Shown: piece by piece, positions 34,486 to 43,662 of the stretch
Position numbering within the stretch: the first letter of the stretch is position 1
Layout of the letters: every line of letters starts with the position of its first letter
Source: Frateuria edaphi
GTDB taxonomy: Bacteria > Pseudomonadota > Gammaproteobacteria > Xanthomonadales > Rhodanobacteraceae
Assembly (NCBI RefSeq): GCF_021117405.1
Contig: NZ_CP088251.1
Location: 2,480,001-2,544,000, forward strand
Length of the DNA stretch: 64,000 bases
Direction of reading: 5' to 3'
Translations under genes and position numbers: made by a program
The notes under the pieces: generated by a model
Databases searched by the model: none
What the model saw: only the letters and a program-made list of their open reading frames with translations
What the model was told of the DNA's origin: nothing

Positions 34486-35283
34486 ATGAAGCCCCGCCTG
34501 CTGACCGCCGCCGCCCTCGCCGCGCTGCTTGCCGGCTGCTCCACCTCGCCGACCGGACGCTCGCAGCTGATGGTGGTGTCCGATGCGCAGATGAGCCAGA
34601 TGGGACTGGCCTCGTTCAACCAGATGCGCCAACAGGGCAAGTTCGCCAACGCGCCGAAACAGCGCGCCTACGCCACCTGTGTCGCGCAGGCACTGATCTC
34701 GGTGCTGCCGCCGCCGTGGAACACCCAGCAGTGGGAAGTGCAGATCATCGAGGACAACACGGCCAATGCCTTCGCCCTTCCCGGCGGCCGCATCGGCGTG
34801 AACCAGGGCATGTTCAAGGTGGCGAGCAACCAGGACCAGCTGGCGGTGGTGCTCGGCCATGAGCTCTCGCACGTGGTGGCGCGCCACGGCGCGGAGCGCG
34901 TGTCCGACAACATGGCCGCGCAGGCGGCGGTAACCGCCGGCAGCATCTACGCCGGCACGCGCGGCGGCGACGCCGGCAATGTCGCGGCGCTGTTGGGTGC
35001 CGGTGCCACCGTGGGCGTGCTGCTGCCGTTCTCGCGCACGCAGGAATCCGAAGCCGACACGCTCGGCCAGCGCTACATGGCCAAGGCCGGTTTCGATCCG
35101 CGCGCGGCGGTGACCCTGTGGGAGAAGATGGAAAAGCAGGGCAGCGGCGGCACGCCGACGTTCCTGTCTACCCATCCGGCCCCGGACAAGCGCGCGCAGG
35201 TGCTGGGCGAGCAGGCGCAGAAGCTGATGCCGACGTACCAGCAGGCGCGGGCGGGCGGGCATTCGCCCAACTGCAAGCTGTAA
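34486..35283 (+). CDS. M48 family metalloprotease, lipoprotein (LoiP/YggG-like)
   Basis: 265 residues from the ATG at 34486 with AAAGGAGA upstream. The lipobox LLAGC at about 15-19 predicts a lipoprotein. The zinc motif HELSH (HExxH) lies in VVLGHELSHVVARHGAERVS, and the third ligand is the Glu in RTQESEADTLGQRY. Later THPAPDKRAQVL is also typical. Members degrade misfolded envelope proteins. Divergent from the TetR operon with ~165 bp between. Confidence 0.9.
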   Translation: MKPRLLTAAALAALLAGCSTSPTGRSQLMVVSDAQMSQMGLASFNQMRQQGKFANAPKQRAYATCVAQALISVLPPPWNTQQWEVQIIEDNTANAFALPGGRIGVNQGMFKVASNQDQLAVVLGHELSHVVARHGAERVSDNMAAQAAVTAGSIYAGTRGGDAGNVAALLGAGATVGVLLPFSRTQESEADTLGQRYMAKAGFDPRAAVTLWEKMEKQGSGGTPTFLSTHPAPDKRAQVLGEQAQKLMPTYQQARAGGHSPNCKL

Positions 35284-35591
35284 AGCGTCTTCGACCCGCA
35301 TTGCGGGCCGTGGCAGAAGCGCCCCGCCCACCTGTCGGCGCCTTCCCCGCGTTTGTGGGGAAGGCTCAACGGGCCGAAGTCCGCTTCTCCCCCATCACTT
35401 TCGCGAATGGGTCAACCGGTTGCAGCCGGGGTCCTCCCCCCGTTCATAGCGGAAGGTGCCCGAGGTCGGACGGGGTGCCTTGCGGTAAGCCAGCTGCCTG
35501 CTGAATGCGCGTGAGCAACGCGTCAACACCAGGCCGGCCACCCCGTTTTCCGTGTTGCACGCCGCCCACGCGGCGCTCACCGGAGAACACG
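35284..35591. other. 308-bp intergenic region
   Basis: No supported gene. Short palindromic GC-rich motifs are present (for example CCGGTTGCAGCCGG at about 35416) but nothing decisive. It presumably includes the promoter of the YXWGXW gene. Confidence 0.35.
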
Positions 35592-35924
35592 ATGACCGCC
35601 ATCACCCGCCCCCTCGCCCTGCTCGCCGGCCTCGGCCTGGCCTTGGGCGCTGCCGCCTACGCGCCGGCCTCGCAGGCCAGCCCCCACGTGACGATCGGCG
35701 TGCGCGTAGGCGTGCCGCCCCCGCCGGTGCGCGTGGTGCACGTGCGTCCGCGCCGCGGCTACGTGTGGGCGCCTGGCTACTGGCGCTGGAGTCCGCGCAT
35801 CCACCGGCACCTGTGGACCGAGGGCTACTGGGTGCGCGAGCGTCCCGGTTATCGCTACCGCCCGGCGCGCTGGGAACGGCACGGCGACGACTGGCGTTTC
35901 CACCGCGGCCACTGGCACCGCTGA
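35592..35924 (+). CDS. YXWGXW repeat-containing exported protein
   Basis: 110 residues from the ATG at 35592. A signal peptide (about 1-29, ending SQAS) is followed by a valine-rich strand and then repeated aromatic units: GYVWAPGYWRW, LWTEGYWVRER, RPARWERH, FHRGHWHR. This is the YXWGXW/WXXGXW repeat family of small envelope proteins of unknown function in proteobacteria. Confidence 0.85.
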   Translation: MTAITRPLALLAGLGLALGAAAYAPASQASPHVTIGVRVGVPPPPVRVVHVRPRRGYVWAPGYWRWSPRIHRHLWTEGYWVRERPGYRYRPARWERHGDDWRFHRGHWHR

Positions 35925-36013
35925 GGGCGGAGCCGGGCGCCGCTCGCGCCCGGCTTGCTGCGCCGCGGAAACGGCTGGAGCGCCGACGTATTAAACTAGC
36001 GGACTGAATTCAC

Positions 36014-36037
36014 CGCCCCGGCCCTTGCCGGGGCTTT
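36014..36037 (+). terminator. Intrinsic terminator candidate
   Basis: GCCCCGGCCCTTGCCGGGGC followed by TTTG; about 90 bp after the YXWGXW gene. Confidence 0.55.
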
Positions 36038-36148
36038 GACTTTCAAGCGTTTTCTGCCGCTGAGGCGGTCCGCACTGGATCGGCCCGCCACCTTTCTGCG
36101 GGATGCCATCCCCGTGGCATCCGCCAAACTTGTGGAGTCATCGTTCCA

Positions 36149-37252
36149 ATGATCTTTGAAACCATCGCCAAGACGGGTCACGAAGAAGTCGTCTTCTGCC
36201 ACAACAAGGACGCCGGCCTGAAGGCCATCATCGCGATCCACAACACGGTGCTGGGCCCCGCGCTCGGCGGCCTGCGCATGTGGCCGTACAAGACCGAGCA
36301 GGACGCGGTCAACGACGTGCTGCGCCTGTCGCGCGGCATGACCTACAAGAACGCCGTGGCCGGCCTGAACCTGGGCGGCGGCAAGGCGGTGATCATCGGC
36401 GATCCGTCCAAGGACAAGTCCGAGGCCCTGTTCCGCGCGTTCGGTCGTTTCGTCAACTCGCTGGGCGGTCGCTACATCACCGCCGAGGACGTCGGCATCG
36501 ACGTCAACGACATGGAATACGTGTTCCGCGAGACCGAGTACGTCACCGGCGTGCACCAGGTGCACGGCGGCTCGGGCGATCCGTCGCCGTTCACCGCCTT
36601 CGGTACGCTGCAGGGCCTGATGGCCGCGCTGAACTTCAAGCACGGCAACGAGGACGTGGGCAAGTACAGCTACGCCGTGCAGGGCGCCGGCCACGTCGGT
36701 TCGGAGTTCATCAAGCTGCTGCGCGAGCAGGGCGCCAAGGTGTTCGTCACCGACATCAACAAGGATGCGGTGCAGCGCTGCGTCGACGAGCTGGGTTGCG
36801 AGGCGGTGGGCCTGGACGAGATCTACGATGTCGACGCGGACGTCTACTCGCCATGCGCGCTCGGCGGCACGGTCAACGAGCAGACCATCGACCGCATCAA
36901 GGCCAAGATCATCTGCGGCGCGGCCAACAACCAGCTGGCGACCGACGCGATCGGCGACGAGTTGAACAAGCGCGGCGTGCTGTACGCGCCGGATTACGCG
37001 GTCAACGCCGGTGGCGTGATGAACGTCTCGCTGGAAATCGACGGCTACAACCGCGAGCGTGCGATGCGCATGATGCGCACGATCTACTACAACCTGGGCC
37101 GCATCTTCGAGATTTCCAAGACGCAGGGCGTGCCGACCTACAAGGCGGCCGACCGCCTGGCGGAGGAGCGCATCGAGTCCATCGGCAAGATCAAGCTGCC
37201 GCACATGGGCAATGGCGGTACGCGCTTCCAGGGCCGCATGCGCGGGCAGTAA
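36149..37252 (+). CDS. Leucine/valine dehydrogenase (Glu/Leu/Phe/Val dehydrogenase family)
   Basis: 367 residues, full length for leucine dehydrogenase. The N-terminal catalytic domain has GPALGGLRMWPY, RLSRGMTYKNAVAGLNLGGGK (catalytic Lys) and TAEDVGIDVNDM. The NAD-binding domain carries the AVQGAGHVGSEFIKLL glycine motif and an Asp in VTDINKD favouring NAD over NADP. It oxidatively deaminates branched-chain amino acids to 2-oxoacids, feeding the acyl-CoA genes that follow. A terminator hairpin lies directly downstream. Confidence 0.9.
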   Translation: MIFETIAKTGHEEVVFCHNKDAGLKAIIAIHNTVLGPALGGLRMWPYKTEQDAVNDVLRLSRGMTYKNAVAGLNLGGGKAVIIGDPSKDKSEALFRAFGRFVNSLGGRYITAEDVGIDVNDMEYVFRETEYVTGVHQVHGGSGDPSPFTAFGTLQGLMAALNFKHGNEDVGKYSYAVQGAGHVGSEFIKLLREQGAKVFVTDINKDAVQRCVDELGCEAVGLDEIYDVDADVYSPCALGGTVNEQTIDRIKAKIICGAANNQLATDAIGDELNKRGVLYAPDYAVNAGGVMNVSLEIDGYNRERAMRMMRTIYYNLGRIFEISKTQGVPTYKAADRLAEERIESIGKIKLPHMGNGGTRFQGRMRGQ

Positions 37253-37271
37253 GCATCGCAGCACAGGGAAT

Positions 37272-37299
37272 GGGCCGCCGCGAGGCGGCCTTTTCTTTT
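37272..37299 (+). terminator. Intrinsic terminator after leucine dehydrogenase
   Basis: GGGCCGCCGCGAGGCGGCC followed by TTTTCTTTT. Confidence 0.8.
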
Positions 37300-37430
37300 G
37301 CCGTCTGTTCGACCCCGCACAGAAGAAGCAGGCGCTGCGTCCCCGCGCCTGCGAAGAACTACCTCCGGGTCTCACCGGCCGCCAAACATCTGTGCGCTAA
37401 AATCGACACCCAACCTCTAGGAGTTCCCGG

Positions 37431-38588
37431 ATGCGCCCGTTCCCGCTCGGAGAAGACATCGACCTGCTGCGCGAGAGCGTGCACGCCTTCGCGGAGAAGG
37501 AGATCGCCCCGCGCGCCGATCGCATCGACCGCGAGAACGCCTTCCCGGAGGACCTGTGGCCGAAGTTCGGCGAGATGGGTCTGCTCGGCATGACCATCCC
37601 GACCGAATACGGCGGCACCGGCATGGGCTTTCTGGCGCACATGGTGGCGATGGAGGAGATCTCGCGCGCGTCCGGTTCGGTGGGCCTGTCCTACGGCGCG
37701 CATTCGAACCTCTGCGTGCAGAACATCTTCCACAACGGCAACGAGGACCAGCGCCGCACATACATCCCCAAGCTGTGCTCGGGCGAGTACGTGGGCGCGC
37801 TGGCGATGAGCGAGCCGGGCGCCGGTTCCGACGTGGTCGGCTCGATGAGCTGCAAGGCTGAGCAGAAAGGCGACGTGTGGGTCGCCAACGGCTCGAAGAT
37901 GTGGATCACCAACGGCCCGGATGCCGACGTGCTGCTGGTCTACATGCGTACCGCCCCACGCGCGGCAGGCAGCCGGTGCATGACGGCCTTCATCGTCGAG
38001 AAGGGCATGAAGGGTTTCTCCACCGCCCAGAAGCTGGACAAGCTCGGCATGCGCGGCTCCAACACCTGCGAGCTGGTGTTCGACAACTGCGAGATCCCCG
38101 CCGCGAACATCGTGGGCGAGGTCAACGAAGGCGTGCGCGTGCTGATGAGCGGCCTGGACACCGAGCGCCTGGTGCTCTCCGGTGGCCCGCTCGGCCTGAT
38201 GCAGGCGGCGCTGGACCTCACCCTGCCCTACGTGCGCGAGCGCAAGCAGTTCAACGCGCCGATCGGCACGTTCGGGATGATGCAGGCGAAGGTCGCCGAC
38301 ATGTACACCGCGCTGCAGTCCTCGCGTGGCTTCGCGTATCTGGTGGCGCAGCAGTTCGATGCCGGCATCAAGTCGCGCATCGATCCGGCGGCCTGCCTGC
38401 TCAACGCGTCCACCAACGCGGTGAGGGTGACGCTGGAGGCGATCCAGGCGCTGGGCGGCAACGGCTACATCAACGAGTTCCCGGCCGGGCGGTTGCTGCG
38501 CGATGCCAAGCTTTACGAGATCGGCGCCGGAACGAACGAGATCCGACGCATGTTGATCGGGCGCGAGCTGTTCCACGGCAAGGCGTAA
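37431..38588 (+). CDS. liuA: Isovaleryl-CoA dehydrogenase
   Basis: 385 residues, an acyl-CoA dehydrogenase with family marks [13 protein letters not shown] and [15 protein letters not shown]. Features specific to isovaleryl-CoA dehydrogenases are [13 protein letters not shown] and the unusually placed catalytic Glu in [17 protein letters not shown]. It converts isovaleryl-CoA to 3-methylcrotonyl-CoA using FAD, passing electrons to ETF. It is the second visible step of leucine breakdown after the dehydrogenase upstream. A strong terminator follows. Confidence 0.93.
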   Translation: MRPFPLGEDIDLLRESVHAFAEKEIAPRADRIDRENAFPEDLWPKFGEMGLLGMTIPTEYGGTGMGFLAHMVAMEEISRASGSVGLSYGAHSNLCVQNIFHNGNEDQRRTYIPKLCSGEYVGALAMSEPGAGSDVVGSMSCKAEQKGDVWVANGSKMWITNGPDADVLLVYMRTAPRAAGSRCMTAFIVEKGMKGFSTAQKLDKLGMRGSNTCELVFDNCEIPAANIVGEVNEGVRVLMSGLDTERLVLSGGPLGLMQAALDLTLPYVRERKQFNAPIGTFGMMQAKVADMYTALQSSRGFAYLVAQQFDAGIKSRIDPAACLLNASTNAVRVTLEAIQALGGNGYINEFPAGRLLRDAKLYEIGAGTNEIRRMLIGRELFHGKA

Positions 38589-38616
38589 AAAAAGGGCCCG
38601 CATCGGGCCCTTTTTC
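38587..38616 (+). terminator. Intrinsic terminator after isovaleryl-CoA dehydrogenase
   Basis: A-run, GGGCCCGCATCGGGCCC stem, then TTTTTC; its symmetric A/T runs could act in both directions. Confidence 0.85.
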
Positions 38617-38617
38617 G

Positions 38618-38673
38618 CAGGGTGGGCCTGAGCCCACCGCCACGCACGTGGGTGATGGGCTGAAGCCCCCGAT
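38618..38673. repeat. REP-like palindrome pair (type C)
   Basis: GGTGGGCCTGAGCCCACC followed by an imperfect GGGTGATGGGCTGAAGCCCC. Same kind as 45291, 48685 and 56026. Confidence 0.65.
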
Positions 38674-38681
38674 GGCAAGCG

Positions 38682-41492
38682 CTAGAACGACAAACGATAC
38701 GCCAGCGTCGCCATGCTCCCCTGCTCGCGCTGCGCAAAGCGATGGTCGATGCCGAACGTGAGCGCGGCCCGCGGCGTCATCGCCCAGTCCAGCGTCATGC
38801 CCGCCACGCCGCCGTAACGAGACAGTCCGATGCCGCCCAGCGGCGCCCACTGGTCGATGCCGGTGAAGCTGGCCTCGAACACGTCACCGCGGGTCGCGAT
38901 CGCGCGTTGCCAGGCGAGCCTTGCTTGCAGGTCCAGGCTGCCACCGCCGGCAAAGGTCCACTGCCGTACCGCACGCAGGCCCAGCCCGGCCTGCCAGCGC
39001 TCGATCGCATGCGCGTTGGCCTTCAGGCCGAAGCCCCAGGCGCCCGGCTCGTTGAAGCCGCTGCTGTCCATGCGTGCGTACTGCAGGCTGGCGTAGGGGG
39101 TGAGCGTCAACCGGCCGAGCGTGGCGCGGTAGCCGCTCTCGCCATAGGCGACGTCGTAACGACCATGGCTGTCGCTGGCCACGCCGGCGAAGGCCGGGCC
39201 CAGCAAGACATTGCGGCGCATGGATTCACGGTAGTCGCCCGTGCCCACGCGGCCCATCAGGTACGCGTTGCCGCGCACCACGCCGCCATAGAGCATGCCT
39301 TCGACGGCATGGCTGCGGCCCTGATCGGCGGTCTCGGCCAGTCGGCCCAGGCCGCGCGACTGGCTCAGCGCAAAGCCGGCCACCCCGTTGCTGCCGATGC
39401 GCATGTCCTGCCCGACCAGCGTGCCGGAAAGGTCCACGCCGACGTTCGCGTAGCCGCTGCGCGCCAGGTCGCCGTGGTAGCCCAGGTCCTGCGTCCAGCC
39501 GCCAGTTCCGTTGCTGTCGAGCAGGCGGTCGAAGCGGTCGGACAGCGCCCGCGTGCCCGCGTCGATCGCCTCGAAGGTCATCGCCGCGCTGGCTGCGTGA
39601 AGCTGCCCGGAGAGGCTTTCCAGCGACTGGCTGGCGCTCGAAAGCGTGGTCGCCTGCTGCAGATGCGCTGCGCCGGCGACGAAGCCGCTGGTCGCGGACG
39701 CGGTACCGGCGCCGCTGGACACCAGCTGGCGGTCGAGCTGGTCGAAAGCGCCTTCCACGCGCTGTGCCGAGTTGTAGCTGGACGCGCTATAGCTCATGCC
39801 CTGGATCGCGGTGACGTCCGCGCGGGTCACGTCCAGCCAGGCGCTGGTGGCGTCGTAGCCGGCCGTGGCGGTCAGCATCACGTTGGAGGCGGCGTTGATC
39901 GCGCTGAAGGTGCCGGTCAATCCGCCCTGCGTGACGAGCACGTTGGTATGGGAGTCGAGCACATAGTCCGAACGCTTGCCGATCACGTACAGATCGCCAC
40001 CGGATAGCGTGGCCGTACCGGCGACTTTGAGCACCGAGCCCAGTTCCAGCGCCAGCCGCCCGTTGTCGTGCTGCGAGTAATTGCCGCCGACATCCAGGTC
40101 GCTCCCGCTGACCGTGACAACGCCGGCGTTGTCGACGTCGCCACCGATGCGCGTGGCCGCTCCCAGCGTGCCGCCCATGTCCACCTGCAGTGCGCCGGCC
40201 AGGGACTGCGCATTGAGGATGCCGCCCTGGATCTCGGTCAGCCCCGCGTAGGTCGAGGCCTGGGTCAGGTTGAGTGTGCCGCTGCCCTGCTTGATCAGGC
40301 CACCGGCGCCGGAAATGGGATTGTTCCAGCTCGATTCGCCGGTGAAGCTGACGGTGACGTCGCCCCAGTCGAACTTCGCCGGTCCATTGACCGCCTTGCC
40401 CGCGTCGAGCATGCCGTAGCCGAACACCTTGTCCGGCCCGGCCGCGCCGAGGTCGTCGGCCGTGCCTAGCAAGGTCTGCCGCACCAGGTCGTTGGTGAAA
40501 TACGGATAGGCCTCCCACACCAGCGCCGCGGCCCCGGAGACCTCCGGCGCCGCGAACGAGGTGCCGCTGACGATCCAGTAATCCTTCGGATCGGTGGCGG
40601 TGGCGTCCTTGTCGCTGACGATCACGTCGCCCGGCGCGGTCAGGCAGTAATTCATGGCCTTGCCGCAGGCGTTGGAATAGTCAGCCAGCACGGTCTTGCC
40701 ATTGGCGGCACTGATGCTGTCGGCCGCGACCGCGACCAGCCAGCCGCGTTCGAGTTCGGGCGCGTACTTGGGCAGCGCGGCGATGTCGCTGGGATCGGCG
40801 CGGCCATCGTTGCCGGCCGCGAACACGACCAGTCCGTCGTGGTTGAGCACGAAATCGTCGTACGCCTGGGCGAAGGCCTGGTTGATGGTCGCGTCCGTGG
40901 TGTCCCAGTAGATGCCGCCCCAGGAGTTGTTCTGGATCTGCACGCCGTCGGCGATCAGGGCGGGGTTGAGGTACTGGCCGAAGAAATCCGCGTCCGAGGC
41001 ACCCACCGCATTGCCCTGGCCCGAACCGTCGTCGGTGGGCTCCTTGTCGGCGATGATGCGCGCCGACACCAGGTTCGCGCCCGGCGCGATGCCGCCGGGG
41101 AATTTGTCGAACGCCTTGCCCGCGGCGATTTCCGATACCCAGGTGCCATGCCCGACCACGTCGTCGATGCTGGTGTTGTTGGCTTGCGAATCGACGTAGA
41201 TCAGCTCGTCGGTCACCCGCCCGGCGAGGCTGGGATGGTTGCGCATGATGCCGCTGTCGACGATGCCGATGGTGACACCCTTGCCCGTAAAGCCTTGGCT
41301 GTGCGCGGCATAGGTATCGGTCAGATCCAGCTGGGCATCCACCGGTGGCTCGGGGCTGCTCGGCGTGGTGGGTGGCGGCTGCGGGGCCGGCGCCCGGACG
41401 TTGCTGCCGCCGCCTCCGCCGCATGCGCTAAGGCCGAGTGCGACAAGGATCCCCAACGCCACTTCCCGGTGGCGCAATGCGTACGTATTCAT
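38682..41492 (-). CDS. S8 subtilisin-type autotransporter serine protease
   Basis: 936 residues from the ATG at 41492 (GGAGAG upstream; the longer frame runs into the thiolase gene). The N-terminus has a hydrophobic segment ending LGLSACGGGGGS, a lipobox-like feature. Peptidase S8 domain (about 60-400) with the catalytic triad in IVDSGIM (Asp), GHGTW (His) and SGTSFAAPE (Ser). A passenger-associated beta-helix repeat region follows (about 420-560; GGLIKQGSGTLNLTQASTYA GLTEIQGG). The C-terminal ~270 residues are an autotransporter barrel ending in YRLSF. It is surface-located and may be self-released. Confidence 0.92.
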   Translation of the reverse strand: MNTYALRHREVALGILVALGLSACGGGGGSNVRAPAPQPPPTTPSSPEPPVDAQLDLTDTYAAHSQGFTGKGVTIGIVDSGIMRNHPSLAGRVTDELIYVDSQANNTSIDDVVGHGTWVSEIAAGKAFDKFPGGIAPGANLVSARIIADKEPTDDGSGQGNAVGASDADFFGQYLNPALIADGVQIQNNSWGGIYWDTTDATINQAFAQAYDDFVLNHDGLVVFAAGNDGRADPSDIAALPKYAPELERGWLVAVAADSISAANGKTVLADYSNACGKAMNYCLTAPGDVIVSDKDATATDPKDYWIVSGTSFAAPEVSGAAALVWEAYPYFTNDLVRQTLLGTADDLGAAGPDKVFGYGMLDAGKAVNGPAKFDWGDVTVSFTGESSWNNPISGAGGLIKQGSGTLNLTQASTYAGLTEIQGGILNAQSLAGALQVDMGGTLGAATRIGGDVDNAGVVTVSGSDLDVGGNYSQHDNGRLALELGSVLKVAGTATLSGGDLYVIGKRSDYVLDSHTNVLVTQGGLTGTFSAINAASNVMLTATAGYDATSAWLDVTRADVTAIQGMSYSASSYNSAQRVEGAFDQLDRQLVSSGAGTASATSGFVAGAAHLQQATTLSSASQSLESLSGQLHAASAAMTFEAIDAGTRALSDRFDRLLDSNGTGGWTQDLGYHGDLARSGYANVGVDLSGTLVGQDMRIGSNGVAGFALSQSRGLGRLAETADQGRSHAVEGMLYGGVVRGNAYLMGRVGTGDYRESMRRNVLLGPAFAGVASDSHGRYDVAYGESGYRATLGRLTLTPYASLQYARMDSSGFNEPGAWGFGLKANAHAIERWQAGLGLRAVRQWTFAGGGSLDLQARLAWQRAIATRGDVFEASFTGIDQWAPLGGIGLSRYGGVAGMTLDWAMTPRAALTFGIDHRFAQREQGSMATLAYRLSF

Positions 41493-41696
41493 GCCAGCTC
41501 TCCGTACAACCGTCCCCATGCAGGCCCCCGCGATCGCGCGAGCCATCGGCCTGCAACCCGCCGCCAGTTTCCCACAACGCGTCCGACGCGAAGCATGCAC
41601 CACGGCGCGTTTGCCGCACTGCCGCATGGACTGCGATAATGGGCAATCGTCCACGGCGCGCAGGCCGCGCGCCCCCAAGCCTCGCGGAGAAACCCC

Positions 41697-42875
41697 ATGT
41701 CCGACGTCGTCATTGCGGGCGCCAAGCGCACCGCCATCGGCTCCTTCCTCGGCCAGTTCACCGGCGTGCCGACGCCCACCCTCGGCGCGACCGCGATCGG
41801 TGCGGCGCTGGAGCAGTCCGGCGTGGCGCCTGCCGAGGTCAGCGAAGTCATCATGGGTTGCGTGCTGACCGCCAACCTCGGCCAGGCGCCGGCCCGCCAG
41901 GCCTCGCTCGGCGCCGGCCTGCCGCCCGCCGTCGGCTGCACCACCATCAACAAGGTGTGCGGCTCGGGCATGAAGGCGATCATGCTCGGCCACGACCTGA
42001 TCAAGGCCGGCTCGGCCGCGGTGGTGGTCGCCGGCGGCATGGAGTCGATGACCAATGCCCCGCACATGGTCGCCGCCCGCACCGGCATCCGCTATGGCGA
42101 TGGCCAGCTGGTCGACCACATGGCCTACGACGGTCTGACCAACCCCTACGACAACAAGGCGATGGGCATCTTCGGCGAGCTGTGCGCCGACAAGTACCAA
42201 TTCAGCCGCGAGGACCAGGACGCCTTCGCGATCGAATCGGTCAAGCGCTCGCAGGCGGCGCAGGCCTCCGGTGCGTTCGCCGACGAGATCGTCCCGGTGA
42301 CGGTCAAAGGCCGCAAGGGCGACGTGGTGGTCGACGCCGACGAGCAGCCGGGCCGCTCCGACATCAACAAGATCCCGACCCTGAAACCCGCCTTCCGCAA
42401 GGAAAACGGCACCATCACCGCGGCCAGTTCGTCCAGCATCTCCGACGGCGCCGCCGCGGTGGTGCTGCTCTCGGCCGACGACGCCAAGGCCCGCGGTATC
42501 AAGCCACTGGCGCGCATCGTTGCCCACGCCACCAACTCCCAGGAGCCCGAGTGGTTCACCACCGCTCCGGTCGGCGCGATCCAGAAGGTGCTGGACAAGG
42601 CCGGCTGGAAGGTCGAGGACGTCGACCTGTTCGAAGTCAACGAAGCCTTTGCCGTGGTCGCCATGGCGCCGATGCGCGAGCTTGGCGTGCCGCACGCGAA
42701 GCTCAACGTCAACGGCGGCGCCTGCGCGCTGGGGCACCCGATCGGCGCCAGCGGCGCGCGCCTGGTAGTCACCCTGCTCAACGCGCTGAAGACCCGCGGC
42801 GGCAAGCGCGGCGTGGCGTCCCTGTGCATCGGCGGTGGCGAAGCGACGGCGATCGCGGTGGAGCGACTGGATTAA
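41697..42875 (+). CDS. Acetyl-CoA acetyltransferase (thiolase)
   Basis: 392 residues, normal thiolase length. The nucleophilic Cys is in TTINKVCGSGMKA (about residue 89), the His motif is NEAFAVVAM and the second Cys is in NGGACALGHPIGASGAR. It splits acetoacetyl-CoA (end product of leucine breakdown) into two acetyl-CoA, or runs in reverse. The GGAGAAACCCC sequence upstream provides a ribosome site. Divergent from the autotransporter. AtoB and PhaA type cannot be separated by sight. Confidence 0.93.
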   Translation: MSDVVIAGAKRTAIGSFLGQFTGVPTPTLGATAIGAALEQSGVAPAEVSEVIMGCVLTANLGQAPARQASLGAGLPPAVGCTTINKVCGSGMKAIMLGHDLIKAGSAAVVVAGGMESMTNAPHMVAARTGIRYGDGQLVDHMAYDGLTNPYDNKAMGIFGELCADKYQFSREDQDAFAIESVKRSQAAQASGAFADEIVPVTVKGRKGDVVVDADEQPGRSDINKIPTLKPAFRKENGTITAASSSSISDGAAAVVLLSADDAKARGIKPLARIVAHATNSQEPEWFTTAPVGAIQKVLDKAGWKVEDVDLFEVNEAFAVVAMAPMRELGVPHAKLNVNGGACALGHPIGASGARLVVTLLNALKTRGGKRGVASLCIGGGEATAIAVERLD

Positions 42876-43033
42876 AGCTTCCCGTCACCTTCTGTCGACG
42901 GAACGAATGAAAGCCTGTTAACCGGCTTTTTAATATGTACTGAAGGGCAGTTGGTAAAACATATGGCGCGTGTACGGCGAAAGCGCTATTAATACGCGGC
43001 CAAAACGGCATTCCACGGCAAAGGAGATCCACC

Positions 43034-43450
43034 ATGAAGTTGACGCGTACCCTACTCGCCTCCGCGCTCGTCGCGCTGCTGGCGGCTTGCAGCAACGGCG
43101 CGCAGGATTCCGCGCAGGACGCCCAGCAGTCCGCCGACCAGGCTCAGCAGTCCGCTGACCAGGCCCAGCAGGCTGCCGCGCAGACCGGCTCCCCGGCCGC
43201 CGACCAGGCTGCCCAGCAGGCCACCACGGCTGCCAACGCCGCCGGCCAGGCTGCTGATCAGGCCCAGCAGGCCGCCACCGCTGCTTCGGCTGCCGCCCCC
43301 GCCAACAACGACATGTCGAAGGACGCCATGTCGCAGGCCAAGGACGCCGCCGACAACGCTTCGGACCAGGCTGACAAGGCTGCCGACGCTGCCAAGGACG
43401 CCGCCGACAATGCCAAGGATGCTGCCGACGACAAGAACAAGGGTCACTGA
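43034..43450 (+). CDS. Ala/Gln/Asp-rich repetitive lipoprotein
   Basis: 138 residues; AAAGGAG upstream. The lipobox LLAAC at about 15-19 marks a lipoprotein. The mature part is almost only Ala, Gln, Asp, Ser and Lys, with repeated heptad-like units (QSADQAQ twice in the DNA as well; later AKDAADN units), which should form a long alpha-helical coil. It resembles Lpp-like or late-embryogenesis-like helical proteins in composition only. It ends in a charged KDAADDKNKGH tail that might contact the cell wall. Followed by a strong terminator, so monocistronic. Confidence 0.8.
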   Translation: MKLTRTLLASALVALLAACSNGAQDSAQDAQQSADQAQQSADQAQQAAAQTGSPAADQAAQQATTAANAAGQAADQAQQAATAASAAAPANNDMSKDAMSQAKDAADNASDQADKAADAAKDAADNAKDAADDKNKGH

Positions 43451-43470
43451 TCCTTCGGTTCGTCTGATCG

Positions 43471-43503
43471 AAAAAAACCGGCCGCTTGCGGCCGGTTTTT
43501 TTA
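43471..43503 (+). terminator. Intrinsic terminator after the Ala-rich lipoprotein
   Basis: A-run, ACCGGCCGCTTGCGGCCGGT stem, then TTTTTT. Confidence 0.9.
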
Positions 43504-43662
43504 TGCGCGTTTTTTGCGTGTCGCACACCTTGACCGCACGGGCCGCAGTGGCCGGTTATCATCGGGTGTTTGGCCGGCGCGCTTGGTTTCGTATCGCGAT
43601 CGCGCCCATGGACGAAACGCCGCCGCGGGCGGTCCCGAACGAATGAGCCAGAGTTCAGCCCG

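Noticed and set aside
41493-42737. In-frame upstream extension of the autotransporter (415 extra codons)
   Set aside because: The extension runs antisense through the thiolase gene; the ATG at 41492 has a ribosome site and signal peptide.
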